A DNA stretch of 64,000 nucleotides from Pseudomonas cichorii (GCF_003700275.1 NZ_RBRE01000016.1:62001-126000), one strand, 5' to 3'. Shown: positions 19,215-29,206, numbered from the stretch's first letter. The notes: generated from the sequence alone by a model not told the origin. Numbers and translations are program-made.

Positions 19215-21662
19215 GTGCAGAGAGTCTTACAGGATGTTCATGCCCCAGGGCGCATCGTGTTCCTGAGCCCGCTGGCCTTGGCCATGGGCAGTGTGCTGAT
19301 GAGCGGGTCGCTTCAGGCTCAGGAAAGTGCCGCCCAGAATGGCGGTACCTTGTCGACGGTGGTCGTGACCGGTAACCGTGGTGCCGAGCAGCGCACCGTG
19401 ACCAGCAGCCCGGTGCCGATCGATGTGGTCAGCGCCAGACAATTGCAGAGCACCGGCAAGCCGGGCCTGATGGAAGCCTTGAGTGCGGTGATTCCATCGC
19501 TGACCCTGCCGGAAAAAACCGGTTGGGACGCCAGTGGCATGGCCCGGGCGCCGAATCTGCGCGGCCTGAGTGCCGCCGAAGTGCTGGTACTGGTCAATGG
19601 CAAGCGTCGTCATACCAGTGCGACCCTTAATATCAACGGTATCAATACCGGCGCCGCACCTGCAGATCTCGACCTGATTCCCATCAGCGCCATCGATCAT
19701 GTCGAAGTGCTGCGCGACGGCGCCGCTGCGCAATATGGTTCCGATGCGATTGCCGGGGTGATCAACGTCATTCTCAAGGCCGACACCAGCGGCACCGCCG
19801 TGACCCATGCCGGGCTGGGCTATGACGGCAAGAAGCAGACGGTGCAGCAGAGCCTGAACAAGGGCTTCGAGATTGGCGATGGCGGCATCGTGCAACTGGC
19901 GCTCGATGCGCGCAGCCAGAACGATGACAACAAGGCCAGCGCCAACGGCTACAGCTACGAGCAGGCTCTGGATCGGGCCGGCAAGTCGACCTACGGTGGT
20001 TACGGCACACCCAGGATCAACCTGCTGACCCTCGGCTATAACGCGGAACTGCCGGTCAGCGACGATCTGAGCCTTTACTCGTTCACCACCTATTCGCGGC
20101 GCAAGGCCGAGCAGGGCCAGAACTTTCGGCTGCCGACCATTACCAACACCATCACCACCGGCCCCAATGGTTATCCGGGCGGCTATGTGCCGGTGTGGTA
20201 CATCGAAGAGGAAGATTTCCAGGCGGCATTCGGTGCCAGGGGCCAGCTTGGTGAATGGGACTGGGATCTGTCTTCGACCTACGGTCGCAACAAGGCCGAG
20301 CAGGGCACCGAGCGCAACCAGAACCCGTCGCTGGGCGAAGCCACGCCCAACAATTTCACGTCCGGAACCTGGATTGCCAACGAGCTGACCACCAATCTGG
20401 ATTTCAAGCGGGATTTCGATATCGGCCTGCAGAAACCTCTGGACCTGTCTTACGGTTTCGAGCACCGGCGCGAGGGATATGAAGTCGAAGAGGGCGACTG
20501 GGCTTCCTACGCCAACGGTGGATATTGCGTTGCACCGGGTAATTGCGCGTCTTCCGGCGCGCAGGTCACCAACGGTATTTCTCCCGACGAAGCCGAGAGT
20601 GCCAGCCGCAACAGCGTCGCCAGTTATGTCGATGTCGGGTTCAACCCGGTCCCGCAGTGGTATCTGGGCACGGCATTGCGTTATGAGCATTACAACCAGG
20701 GCGTGGGCGCCACCCGCAGCGGCAAGCTGACCACCCGCTATGACTTCACACCGCAATTTGCCGTGCGGGCGACCGTGAGCAACGGTTTCCGCGCACCTTC
20801 GCTGGCCAACAGTCTGTTCAGTGCCCGTTCGACCACTTATGGCGTGGTGGACGGCGTCTATCAGTCGATCAACTACGGCGTACTGCCGGTTGCCTCGGAA
20901 GCGGCCAGAGCGCTGGGTGCCGAAGACCTGAAACCGGAGCGCTCCACCAACTTCAGCCTGGGTTTCACCCTGACGCCGACCGAGCGCCTGAGCCTGACCA
21001 CCGATGCCTATGTGATCAATATCCGTGACCGCATCACCCTGACCGGCACGCTGTTGGGCGATGAAGTCACTCAGGTGCTGCAGAACAACGGCGTCAATTC
21101 CACCTCGGGCGGCCAGTACTTCATCAATGGTGCCGACACCCGGACCAAGGGCGTGGATGTGGTCGGCAACTACAGCCAGGATCTGGGCGCGTACGGCTCG
21201 CTGAAATGGACGGCGGCGTTCAACTGGAACCAGACCGAGATCCTCAACTACAAGGCTTCCACGAACATTCTCGGTACGCCTTATGAATTGATGGATCGTG
21301 AAGCGCGCAACCTGATCACCGGCATCCAGCCGCGGACCAAGTTGATTCTGGGCGGCGACTGGCGCATCGACAGGTTCAATATCAATCTGGCCCTTACCCG
21401 CTATGGCTCCTACAAGGAGGTCAATGATTCCGGCGACCGCTCGCTGGATCGTATCTACGCCGCCAAATGGATTACCGACCTGGACGTCGGCTACGACCTC
21501 AGCAAAGACCTGAACATTGCCGTGGGTGCCAAGAATCTGTTCGACGTCTATCCCAGGAAACAAGGCGTCCCCAGCAGCACCATGACCAGCAGCTATGGCA
21601 CCTATTCGCCATTCGGATTTACCGGTGGCTACTACTACACCCGTTTGACCTATGCCTTTTAA
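19215..21662 (+). CDS. TonB-dependent outer-membrane receptor
   Basis: 815 residues. The start is GTG at 19215 with GGAG upstream; an overlapping ATG two bases earlier is in another frame. A signal peptide is visible (hydrophobic SPLALAMGSVLMSGSLQA, cleavage before QE). It is followed by a TonB-box-like STVVVTGNR, a plug domain (about 60-170, with RDGAAAQYGSDAIAGVINVI) and a 22-strand-type beta-barrel. The barrel ends in YYYTRLTYAF, with the terminal Phe needed for barrel assembly. It heads an operon of amino-acid-type ABC transporter, amine oxidase and RidA genes. It should therefore import the small amino compound that these genes handle, rather than a siderophore. Confidence 0.92.
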   Translation: MQRVLQDVHAPGRIVFLSPLALAMGSVLMSGSLQAQESAAQNGGTLSTVVVTGNRGAEQRTVTSSPVPIDVVSARQLQSTGKPGLMEALSAVIPSLTLPEKTGWDASGMARAPNLRGLSAAEVLVLVNGKRRHTSATLNINGINTGAAPADLDLIPISAIDHVEVLRDGAAAQYGSDAIAGVINVILKADTSGTAVTHAGLGYDGKKQTVQQSLNKGFEIGDGGIVQLALDARSQNDDNKASANGYSYEQALDRAGKSTYGGYGTPRINLLTLGYNAELPVSDDLSLYSFTTYSRRKAEQGQNFRLPTITNTITTGPNGYPGGYVPVWYIEEEDFQAAFGARGQLGEWDWDLSSTYGRNKAEQGTERNQNPSLGEATPNNFTSGTWIANELTTNLDFKRDFDIGLQKPLDLSYGFEHRREGYEVEEGDWASYANGGYCVAPGNCASSGAQVTNGISPDEAESASRNSVASYVDVGFNPVPQWYLGTALRYEHYNQGVGATRSGKLTTRYDFTPQFAVRATVSNGFRAPSLANSLFSARSTTYGVVDGVYQSINYGVLPVASEAARALGAEDLKPERSTNFSLGFTLTPTERLSLTTDAYVINIRDRITLTGTLLGDEVTQVLQNNGVNSTSGGQYFINGADTRTKGVDVVGNYSQDLGAYGSLKWTAAFNWNQTEILNYKASTNILGTPYELMDREARNLITGIQPRTKLILGGDWRIDRFNINLALTRYGSYKEVNDSGDRSLDRIYAAKWITDLDVGYDLSKDLNIAVGAKNLFDVYPRKQGVPSSTMTSSYGTYSPFGFTGGYYYTRLTYAF

Positions 21663-21739
21663 GTCGGGGCGGCGCAGCCGTGCCCGACAGCAACATCAAT
21701 AAAACACCATCACCTGTGATTGCGTGCGAGGAATCCGAG

Positions 21740-22711
21740 ATGCCGATTGTCGCCAAACCGTTCGACCTCCGCGATGAGGAGATTCATTACAAGGTCTCCG
21801 AAGTACGGACTGCCACACCTGCCGGGGCCTTGCAGATTGTTCCGGCGCGTCATCCGTGGCGCTGGGTGGGTTCAGTGTTCGCCGCTCTGGTGCTGTTTGC
21901 CATTGTCCATTCGCTGGCCACCAACCCGCGCTGGGAGTGGGAGGTATTTGCCAAGTGGTTCTTCTCGCCGTCAGTGCTGCGAGGGCTGGGACAGACCTTG
22001 CTGCTCACGGTGCTGAGCACGGTATTCAGTATTCTGCTCGGCACGGGATTGGCCCTGGCGCGGCTGTCGACATCGTCGTTGCTGGCGTCGCTGGCCTGGG
22101 GTTACATCTGGTTTTTCCGCTCGATGCCGGCCTTGCTGGTGCTGATCATCCTCTACAACTTTGCCTACCTCTACGATCACATCGTGCTGGGCATTCCGTT
22201 CACCGGGATCGTGCTGGCCGAGTGGTCGACTGTCGATGTACTGAGCCAGTTCACTGTGGCGGTACTGGGCCTGAGCCTGATGCAGGCGGCCTACACGGCG
22301 GAAATCATTCGCGGCGGGATCATCAGCGTCGACAACGGCCAGCATGAAGCGGCGGCAGCATTGGGCCTGCCGGCCCGGCGGCGCATTTTTCGCATCATCC
22401 TGCCCCAGGCCCTGCGTTCGATCCTGCCTTCGGGGTTCAACGAAATCATCGGTCTGGTCAAAGGTACTTCGATTGTCTATGTGCTGGCGCTGCCAGACCT
22501 GTTCTACACCGTGCAGGTGATCTACAACCGCACCCAGGCGGTGATTCCGCTGCTGATTGTCGCCACGGTCTGGTACCTGATCATTACCACGCTGCTGACC
22601 AGCGCCCAGTACTACATCGAGCGCCATTTTGCCCGCGGCACGGCCCGGGTTCTGCCGCCCACGCCCTTGCAGCGCCTGCGTCACTGGTTCAGGGAGAAAA
22701 CCCATGGCTGA
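21740..22711 (+). CDS. Polar amino-acid-type ABC transporter permease
   Basis: 323 residues from the ATG at 21740, preceded by GAGGAA; the longer frame from 21467 overlaps the receptor and is rejected. An unusually long N-terminal cytoplasmic region (about 45 residues) precedes the first TM (VFAALVLFAIVHSLA). The HisM/GlnP-type permease core follows, with the EAA loop QHEAAAALGLPARRRIFRIILPQA. Only one permease gene is present, so it should act as a homodimer. The last codons overlap the ATPase start by 8 bases, showing translational coupling. Confidence 0.9.
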   Translation: MPIVAKPFDLRDEEIHYKVSEVRTATPAGALQIVPARHPWRWVGSVFAALVLFAIVHSLATNPRWEWEVFAKWFFSPSVLRGLGQTLLLTVLSTVFSILLGTGLALARLSTSSLLASLAWGYIWFFRSMPALLVLIILYNFAYLYDHIVLGIPFTGIVLAEWSTVDVLSQFTVAVLGLSLMQAAYTAEIIRGGIISVDNGQHEAAAALGLPARRRIFRIILPQALRSILPSGFNEIIGLVKGTSIVYVLALPDLFYTVQVIYNRTQAVIPLLIVATVWYLIITTLLTSAQYYIERHFARGTARVLPPTPLQRLRHWFREKTHG

Positions 22712-23489
22712 GTCGGCAATGGCGGTGCGCGCAGGACGTATCCAGATCCAGAACGTGGGCAAGCGTTTCGGTAATCAGGAAGTGCTCAGGAATATCGACC
22801 TGAGTATCGAGCCGGGCAAGGTCACGGTGATTCTCGGGCCGTCCGGTTCCGGCAAGTCGACCTTGCTCAGAACCATCAATCACCTGGAGAAAATCGACAG
22901 CGGGCACATCACCATCGACGGTGAATATGTCGGCTATCGACGCAAGGGCAACCTGCTCTACGAACTCAAGGAGAGCGAGATTCTCAAGCAGCGGGTCGAT
23001 GTCGGTTTCGTATTCCAGAACTTCAACCTGTTCCCGCATCTCACGGCCTGGGAAAACATTGCCGAAGCGCCTCTGGCCCATAAGCGCTGGAGCAAATCCG
23101 AGGCACGCAGCAAGGCGCTGGAACTGTTGGCCAAGGTCGGCCTGCAAGACAAGGCCGACGCCTATCCACGGCAATTGTCCGGTGGCCAGCAACAGCGGGT
23201 GGCCATTGCCCGGGCGCTGGCGCTCGATCCGAAAGTGCTGCTGTTCGATGAGCCGACTTCCGCGCTGGATCCCGAGCTGGTCGGTGAGGTGCTGGACGTC
23301 ATCAAGGGCCTGACCCGGCTGGGTGTGACGCTGGTGGTCGTGACCCATGAAATCGGCTTTGCCAGGGAAGTGGCCGACCACGTGGTGTTTCTCTGCGAGG
23401 GTCAGTTGATCGAGCAAGGTCCTCCCGAACAGCTATTTCGTCAACCCCGCCATCCTCGCACCATCGCCTTTCTGGGCAAGGTGCTGTGA
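22704..23489 (+). CDS. Amino-acid-type ABC transporter ATP-binding protein
   Basis: 261 residues. Walker A GPSGSGKST, Q-loop FQNFNLFPHLTAW, signature LSGGQQQRVAIARAL, Walker B VLLFDEPTSALD and switch His in VVTHEIGFA are all intact, typical of the GlnQ/HisP class. The start at 22704 overlaps the permease stop and has AGGGAG upstream. It powers uptake through the adjacent permease. Confidence 0.95.
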   Translation: MAESAMAVRAGRIQIQNVGKRFGNQEVLRNIDLSIEPGKVTVILGPSGSGKSTLLRTINHLEKIDSGHITIDGEYVGYRRKGNLLYELKESEILKQRVDVGFVFQNFNLFPHLTAWENIAEAPLAHKRWSKSEARSKALELLAKVGLQDKADAYPRQLSGGQQQRVAIARALALDPKVLLFDEPTSALDPELVGEVLDVIKGLTRLGVTLVVVTHEIGFAREVADHVVFLCEGQLIEQGPPEQLFRQPRHPRTIAFLGKVL

Positions 23490-23517
23490 ATTTCGAGCGT
23501 TAAAGGAGTGACTTCAC

Positions 23518-24465
23518 ATGCTTGCAAACACCGCGCGCCTGGCCTTGCTGACGATTGCCGTCGGCCTTGGCCAGCCGCTGATGGCCGCCGAAAGCGCCAC
23601 CTCGCCGACCGTGCACAGGATCAACCTGAGCCCTGACCAGCAACGTATTCGTGCGCCGCGCAACGAGGCGGCCATCGCGCAGATACCGACGGGCTTCAAG
23701 TTCGCCCAGCCCGGCAAGTTCACCGTGGCAGTTTCCGGAACCGCCGGGCCGCCGCTGGCGCTGCTGGCCTCGGATGACAAGACCACCATCGGCAGCGAAG
23801 CCGACACCGCGCAACTGGTGGCCGACAGCCTTGGCCTGCAATTGAACGTGGTGCAGGCCAGTTGGGAAGACTGGCCGCTGGGTGTCAGCTCGGGCAAGTA
23901 CGACGCGGTGATCAGCAATGTGACGGTGACCGAGGCGCGCAAGAAACGCTTCGATTTCGCGACCTATCGTCAGGACGTGCTGGGCTTTTATGTGAAGGCC
24001 AACAGCAGGATCACCTCGATCAAGCAAGCCAGCGACATTGCCGGGTTGAAGATCATTGTCGGCTCGGGCACCAATCAGGAGAAAGTCCTGCTGGCCTGGA
24101 ACGAGGAAAACGAGAAGGCCGGTATCAAGCCGGCTTTGCTCCAGTACTACGACGACGTGGCTGCCGCGCAACTGGCGGTGCAGTCCGGGCGCGTCGACGC
24201 CACTTTCGGCCCCAATGCCCTTTCGGCTTATTCGCAGGCCTTGACCAACGGTATCAGGCTGGTCGGCATCGTCAACGGTGGCTGGCCGCGGCGCGCCGAT
24301 ATCGCCGTGACCACGCGCAAGGACAACGGGCTGATCCAGCCGATCCACACCGCGTTGCAAGGCGTGATTGCCGGCGGGCAGTACGACCAGGTGCTCCAGC
24401 GTTGGGGGCTGGATGTGGAGCGCATCGATCAATCGCAGATCAATCCACCGGGTTTGCCGGATTGA
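23518..24465 (+). CDS. ABC transporter substrate-binding protein, family 3
   Basis: 315 residues with a Sec signal peptide ([19 protein letters not shown]), AAGGAG before the ATG. The fold is SBP family 3, which binds amino acids and related amines: [17 protein letters not shown], a lobe with [20 protein letters not shown], and a closing stretch with [16 protein letters not shown]. About 35 extra residues lie between the signal and the first strand. The ligand is unknown; the neighbouring flavin oxidase implies an amine or amino acid. Confidence 0.9.
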   Translation: MLANTARLALLTIAVGLGQPLMAAESATSPTVHRINLSPDQQRIRAPRNEAAIAQIPTGFKFAQPGKFTVAVSGTAGPPLALLASDDKTTIGSEADTAQLVADSLGLQLNVVQASWEDWPLGVSSGKYDAVISNVTVTEARKKRFDFATYRQDVLGFYVKANSRITSIKQASDIAGLKIIVGSGTNQEKVLLAWNEENEKAGIKPALLQYYDDVAAAQLAVQSGRVDATFGPNALSAYSQALTNGIRLVGIVNGGWPRRADIAVTTRKDNGLIQPIHTALQGVIAGGQYDQVLQRWGLDVERIDQSQINPPGLPD

Positions 24466-24487
24466 GCCATTCAGGGAGGAACACAAC

Positions 24488-26071
24488 ATGGGACTGACAC
24501 GACGTGAAGCGCTGTCGAGTATCGCGGCGGTAGGCGGCGAGCCGGCACTCAAGAGCGCACTGGCGGCATTGGGCCTCGGACCTTCGTCGCATCGACGCCC
24601 GCAAGCCTTGAAGCTGGCTGCCGATGTGGGGCAGGGCAGCAGCGTGCTGGTGCTCGGGGCCGGGATTGCCGGGCTGGTCACGGCGCTGGAGCTGACCCGT
24701 GCCGGCTTCAAGGTGCAAGTGCTGGAGGCCCGCGAACGTGTGGGCGGGCGTACCTGGACGTTACGCAATGGCGACCGGGTCGATTATCGCGATGGCCGCA
24801 GCCAGACTGCACGGTTCGATAAAGGTGTGTATTTCAATGCCGGTCCGGCCCGGATTCCCAGCCAGCATCGGACCTTGCTCGACTACTGCAGCGAGCTGGG
24901 CGTACCGCTCGAAGTGCTGGTCAACAGCAGCCATGGCGCGCAAGTGCGTCCTGATCTCCAGCAGCCGGCATTTTCGGTAGGGCAGGCGATCAACGATGCT
25001 CGCGGGCATTTGTCCGGGTTGCTGGCCACAGCGGTAAAGCGCGATGCGCTGGACGATCTGTTGAGCGCCGAGGAGCGTACCCGTCTGCTGGCGTTCCTGC
25101 AGGTCTATGGCGACCTGTCGCAGGAACTGGCCTATGAAGGCAGCATTCGCTCCGGGCATCAGGATTCTCCCAGCCATCCTGGAGCCTTGCCGGGAAGCCT
25201 GACGCCGGTGAGCCTCGAGCGGCTGCTGCATCCCGAATTGTGGGGCGCCTTGTTGCATTCGGAGTTTCCCGAGTTCTCGGCCACCATGTTTCAGCCGGTA
25301 GGTGGCATGGATCGCATCACCGATGCTTTCCACCGTCGCCTGACCGATCAGGTGCAACTTGGGGCGCAGGTACGGCGCATCCGTCAGCTTGAGGATGGCG
25401 TGGCGGTCACTTACCACGATCAGCGCAGTGGCCGCGAGCAAGTGGTGCGTGCCGACTATCTGGTGTCCACCTTGCCGTTGCCGTTGCTGGCAAGGCTCGA
25501 CACCGACTTCAGCGATCCGGTCAAGGCTGCGCTGCTCAGCACGCACAACGGTCATGCAACCAAGGTGGCCTGGCAGTCGCCGCGCTTCTGGGAAACCGAT
25601 TACCGCATCTATGGCGGCCTTTCCTGGATCGAGCATCAGGCGCGACTGCTCTGGTATCCGAGCAACGATCTCAACACCCGCGAAGGCCTGCTGGTGGCGG
25701 GCTACGTCACGGGCGATGACGCCGAAGCCTTTGGCAGGCAGTCCTTCGACAGCCAGTTTTCTACGTCCAAGGAAGCGGTTGAGTTACTTCATCCGGGCTA
25801 CTCGCAGAAGCTGCGTCATCCCCTGGCCGTTTCCTGGGAACAGATTCCCTACAGCGAAGGCCCGTGGTTGCGGCGCGAACTGTTTCCCGCCCAGGCCAGC
25901 GCCTTGCTGGAGCAACCCCATGGCCGCGTGTATTTCGCCGGCGACGGCCTGGTGCAAAGCGGGGTCGGCATCTGGCAGGAGTCGGCTGCCAACTCCGCAC
26001 GGCATGTGGTGGGGCAACTGGGCGAACGGGTTATCGAACAGCGACAGCAAGCCGCCATCGGCGCGCTATGA
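24488..26071 (+). CDS. FAD-dependent amine/L-amino-acid oxidase
   Basis: 527 residues, start at 24488 with GGGAGGAA. The dinucleotide-binding [17 protein letters not shown] is at about residue 53, followed by [13 protein letters not shown]. The C-terminal FAD box is [20 protein letters not shown], a variant of the flavin monoamine oxidase motif. The N-terminus [14 protein letters not shown] has twin arginines but only a weak hydrophobic stretch, so Tat export is possible, not proven. The expected reaction is oxidation of a primary amine or amino acid to an imine plus hydrogen peroxide. Placement directly after the import genes and before a RidA gene supports this. Confidence 0.88.
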   Translation: MGLTRREALSSIAAVGGEPALKSALAALGLGPSSHRRPQALKLAADVGQGSSVLVLGAGIAGLVTALELTRAGFKVQVLEARERVGGRTWTLRNGDRVDYRDGRSQTARFDKGVYFNAGPARIPSQHRTLLDYCSELGVPLEVLVNSSHGAQVRPDLQQPAFSVGQAINDARGHLSGLLATAVKRDALDDLLSAEERTRLLAFLQVYGDLSQELAYEGSIRSGHQDSPSHPGALPGSLTPVSLERLLHPELWGALLHSEFPEFSATMFQPVGGMDRITDAFHRRLTDQVQLGAQVRRIRQLEDGVAVTYHDQRSGREQVVRADYLVSTLPLPLLARLDTDFSDPVKAALLSTHNGHATKVAWQSPRFWETDYRIYGGLSWIEHQARLLWYPSNDLNTREGLLVAGYVTGDDAEAFGRQSFDSQFSTSKEAVELLHPGYSQKLRHPLAVSWEQIPYSEGPWLRRELFPAQASALLEQPHGRVYFAGDGLVQSGVGIWQESAANSARHVVGQLGERVIEQRQQAAIGAL

Positions 26072-26095
26072 CCATCCATTAGAGGAGAAACAACC

Positions 26096-26530
26096 ATGAC
26101 TGAATCGATCAAACGCACGGGTGTCGGCAATTTTCCCATTTCGCAGACCGTGACTGTTCCGGCGTCGGCCAGCCTGGTGTTCGTCAGCGGTACCCTGCCG
26201 GATGTCGCCGACCCGCAAGCGCCGCAGGGCACGCCAGCGGCCTATGGCAATACCGAAATCCAGACGGTTTCGGTCTTCAACAAGTTGCGCTCTATCCTCC
26301 GCCAACAGGATCTGGACCTGGGCGATATCGTGCAGTTGCGGGTGTTCCTGGTCGGCGCCGAGGAAACCGGTGGCAAGCTGGATTTTGCCGGGTTGCAGGC
26401 CGGTTATACGCAGTTCTTCGGCACGCCCGAGCAGCCCAACAAACCGGCGCGTACCGCGCTGCAAGTCGTTGCCCTGCCGTTGCCGGGCGCGCTGGTGGAA
26501 ATCGAGGCTGTCGCTGCCAGAACGGCGTGA
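26096..26530 (+). CDS. RidA-family (YjgF/UK114) protein, probable imine deaminase
   Basis: 144 residues, AGAGGAG before the ATG. RidA-type proteins hydrolyse reactive enamine/imine intermediates or bind related small molecules as trimers. Family features are ASLVFVSGTLPD near residue 25, LRSILRQQDLDLGDIVQLRVFLV, and a C-terminal RTALQVVALPLPGALVEIEAVA with the conserved arginine and glutamate. It ends the receptor/ABC/oxidase operon, where it could speed release of ammonia from the imine made by the oxidase. Confidence 0.88.
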   Translation: MTESIKRTGVGNFPISQTVTVPASASLVFVSGTLPDVADPQAPQGTPAAYGNTEIQTVSVFNKLRSILRQQDLDLGDIVQLRVFLVGAEETGGKLDFAGLQAGYTQFFGTPEQPNKPARTALQVVALPLPGALVEIEAVAARTA

Positions 26531-26571
26531 CTCGCCGGGCAATGTCATATCCCCATATGTCATTTTTCTCT

Positions 26572-26624
26572 TGAGAGCTCCTTACGCTTGGACTCATTCA
26601 ATCCAGGCGCTCAAGGAGTTCTCA
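26572..26624 (+). promoter_or_regulatory. RNA hairpin covering the ribosome-binding site of the DUF4329 gene
   Basis: tgagagctcctta (26572-26584) can pair with caaggagttctca (26612-26624) with two mismatches, and an inner ttgga/tcca adds to the stem. The AAGGAG Shine-Dalgarno (26613-26618) is inside the right arm, directly before the ATG at 26626. It could hold translation off, or act as a terminator for the preceding operon, though no T-run follows. Confidence 0.45.
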
Positions 26625-26625
26625 T

Positions 26626-28014
26626 ATGCAGCCCAGATCATTGCGGACCAGGCGGTCCGTGCCTCATGCCAGTTATCCGCGCATGCCCGCGCTCAGCCTG
26701 CCTTTCGATCATCCCGATGAGGTCGCGCGTTATGTGCACAAAGTCATCGGCAACCGACGTGACCGTGAGTACGGCGGCTTCATTCTGGTACGCGGGGATG
26801 GCAAATACGTCGCCACCGAACCGATGGCCGGCAAGACTTTCCAGTTCGATCCCAACGAGGTATTTCCCCGTCACGAAGAGGAGGGCTACGTGTTTTATCC
26901 GGCGGGGCACTCCGATTATGCGATCTACCATTCCCACCCCTCGTTTTCTGCCGGCCTCGATGACTGGTCCGAGGCTGAAAAGGCCTCCTACCAGAACAGC
27001 CTGTCGGTGGCCGATATCCATGCGGTGATCGATGATTACGAGTACTGCTCGGTGACCTATCTGTCCGGTCCGGACGGCTCGTTGATCCGCTATACGCTGT
27101 CCGGCTCCGATGCCGAGAAAGCCCTGTTCACGCGAGTCTCCGGTCCTGTGGACAGGCCTCACCGCTGCGATCTCAGCGAAGTACACATGGGCCTGCGGGC
27201 GAAAACCCTCATGCCCAGCGATCTGGTCCGCATGCTGGCCCAGGCCGGTGAGCTGCACGTCATCGTGACCAGTCGCCTGTGGGGCTGGCCGGGCAGGGTA
27301 GCGAATGACTGGCGGCCTTACCCGGACATGACCCCGCCGGTTTTCTGCGACACGGCCTGGCCTCCCGAGCCATTGAGCCTGAGCCCGGAATTTACCAGTG
27401 CCGATGAGGCTGCCCTTTATATGCATGGCCTGATCGATGCCCGGACGCATGCACCGGCCGTTGGCTTTCTGCTGGTCGACCCTGATCGTGGCGTGTACCG
27501 GGTGGCCGAACCGGTTCTGGACGATGGCAGCATGGTCTACGCACCCTGTTCGGTGTTTCATCCCGATGACTATTACCGGCCGGCATTGCCTGAGGGTTAT
27601 CGCATCGACGGGATGTATTTTGCTCCGGATACCGTGCTGCCCGAAGGCGTGAGCCAGGAAAGGCACAATTTCTTCCAGCCGGACGATCTGCACCGCATGT
27701 TCGAGTATCGCTACCGACCGGCGCGGCCCTCGAAACTGATTCCGGTCCGTTATGGTTTCACCATGTCAGAGGTTTATTTCTCGTCGCCTGACGGTGCCTT
27801 GCTGGGCTATACGCCGAGCCATTCGGTCGAGGAATATCAACTGCTCAGGCAGGTTTCGCGGATCTATTCGGGAAGCGAGTCAGTGCAGGCCCGGCTGGCG
27901 GCGGGCACACTCGATTCGGCCGGTTTCGTGCGCATGGTGGCGCAGGCGGGGCGTCTGCGGGTGATACGCAGCAGTCGTAACTGGCCGCAAACAGGTGTGG
28001 TTGAACGTTCCTGA
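26626..28014 (+). CDS. Protein with two tandem DUF4329 (JAB/JAMM-like) domains
   Basis: 462 residues and no signal peptide. The first domain (about 30-205) has the look of DUF4329: EYGGFILVRGDGKYVATEPM, then YHSHPS, then SLSVADIHAV. H-x-H-P...S-x-x-D matches the metal site of JAMM proteases. The second domain (about 245-455) repeats the layout (AVGFLLVDPDRGVYRVAEPV; FFQPDDLHRMFEYRY) but lacks the HxH pair, so only the first copy looks catalytic. DUF4329 is known at the ends of polymorphic toxin proteins such as RHS; here it is free-standing. The start is set by AAGGAG seven bases upstream, which lies in a hairpin. The biological role is unknown. Confidence 0.7.
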   Translation: MQPRSLRTRRSVPHASYPRMPALSLPFDHPDEVARYVHKVIGNRRDREYGGFILVRGDGKYVATEPMAGKTFQFDPNEVFPRHEEEGYVFYPAGHSDYAIYHSHPSFSAGLDDWSEAEKASYQNSLSVADIHAVIDDYEYCSVTYLSGPDGSLIRYTLSGSDAEKALFTRVSGPVDRPHRCDLSEVHMGLRAKTLMPSDLVRMLAQAGELHVIVTSRLWGWPGRVANDWRPYPDMTPPVFCDTAWPPEPLSLSPEFTSADEAALYMHGLIDARTHAPAVGFLLVDPDRGVYRVAEPVLDDGSMVYAPCSVFHPDDYYRPALPEGYRIDGMYFAPDTVLPEGVSQERHNFFQPDDLHRMFEYRYRPARPSKLIPVRYGFTMSEVYFSSPDGALLGYTPSHSVEEYQLLRQVSRIYSGSESVQARLAAGTLDSAGFVRMVAQAGRLRVIRSSRNWPQTGVVERS

Positions 28015-28191
28015 TCCGGATCGGCTAGCTGAACTGTGACTGAACAGTGCAGCGCAAACCAGAGAAAACCTTTGTTTACCTGAACTTATCGAGCTTGAGC
28101 GCCTCTCATGCCGGTAGCCATTGATCGCGGCGGCCTGATAAGCTCGCGGCTTTACTCGTTTGCCCTATTGGCGCATGGACAAGGAATTAGC

Positions 28192-28944
28192 ATGAAACAG
28201 CATCGGTTGGCAGCGGCGATTGCCCTGGTCGGTCTGGTACTCGCAGGTTGTGACAAGCAAGCCAGCACTGTAGAGCTGAAAACCCCGGCACAAAAAGCGT
28301 CGTATGGTATTGGTCTGAACATGGGCAAAAGCCTGGCTCAGGAAGGTATGGACGATCTCGATTCCAAGGCTGTGGCCCTGGGTATCGAAGATGCCGTCGG
28401 CAAGAAAGATCAAAAACTCAAGGACGAAGAGCTGGTTGAAGCCTTCGCCGCCCTGCAGAAGCGTGCCGAAGAGCGCATGGCCAAGCTGAGCGAAGAGTCG
28501 GCGGCAGCTGGCAAGAAGTTCCTTGAGGAAAACGGCAAGAAAGCAGGCGTGGTTACTACTGCTTCCGGCCTGCAGTATGAAATCGTCAAGAAAGCCGATG
28601 GCCCTCAGCCAAAGCCGACTGACGTGGTAACCGTTCACTACGAAGGCAAACTGACCGACGGCAAGGTGTTCGACAGCTCCGTCGAGCGCGGCAGCCCGAT
28701 CGATCTGCCGGTTGGCGGCGTGATCCCGGGTTGGGTCGAAGGTTTGCAACTGATGCACGTTGGCGAGAAGATCAAGCTCTTCATCCCTAGCGATCTGGCT
28801 TATGGCGCCCAGAGCCCGAGCCCGATGATCCCTGCCAACTCGGTATTGGTCTTCGACCTGGAACTGATCGGCATCAAGGATCCGGCTGCTGCTCCGGCAC
28901 CTGAAGCCGAAGAAGAACCGGCACCGGCCAAGGCCAAGAAGTAA
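28192..28944 (+). CDS. FKBP-type peptidyl-prolyl isomerase lipoprotein (Mip/FkpA-like)
   Basis: 250 residues from the ATG at 28192 (AAGGAA upstream). The lipobox LVLAGC places the mature N-terminus at Cys19, so it is membrane-anchored, probably on the periplasmic side. Residues about 35-135 are the helical FKBP N-terminal dimerisation domain (KASYGIGLNMGKSLAQEG). Residues 140-235 are the isomerase domain (VTVHYEGKLTDGKVFDSS; GWVEGLQLMHVGEKIKLFIP). A Pro/Ala/Glu-rich tail ends in KAKK. It assists folding of envelope proteins. It is a single gene with a strong terminator. Confidence 0.92.
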   Translation: MKQHRLAAAIALVGLVLAGCDKQASTVELKTPAQKASYGIGLNMGKSLAQEGMDDLDSKAVALGIEDAVGKKDQKLKDEELVEAFAALQKRAEERMAKLSEESAAAGKKFLEENGKKAGVVTTASGLQYEIVKKADGPQPKPTDVVTVHYEGKLTDGKVFDSSVERGSPIDLPVGGVIPGWVEGLQLMHVGEKIKLFIPSDLAYGAQSPSPMIPANSVLVFDLELIGIKDPAAAPAPEAEEEPAPAKAKK

Positions 28945-28963
28945 GTCTTCGCCCGGTTGTCCG

Positions 28964-28992
28964 AAAACGCCCTGTCCCGACAGGGCGTTTTT
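28964..28992 (+). terminator. Intrinsic terminator of the FKBP gene
   Basis: acgccctg-tcccga-cagggcgt flanked by aaa and a run of five T. It starts 20 bases after the stop codon and is a textbook terminator. Confidence 0.9.
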
Positions 28993-29206
28993 GTATCTGG
29001 CGTATTTCCCGAACGCTTTATTGTCCGTACAGTCCCATTATCATGCTGCGGTGAAGATTGTCTGACAGTCTGTATGACTACAGCCCGATTAGCCGCGCCA
29101 AGCCTGTAAGTCAACGATTTTATGGGGATTTTTTATGTGAGTAAAAAATGCCCGATTTAACCTGGACCCCCGTAGAACGGGGCATGCAGGCATGAAAACT
29201 GATGCT

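Noticed and set aside
19227..21563. A 778-residue open frame antisense to the TonB receptor
   Set aside because: Low-complexity Gly/Val/Gln/Arg-rich sequence typical of the mirror of a GC-rich gene; no domain, no start site, and the receptor on the other strand is certain.
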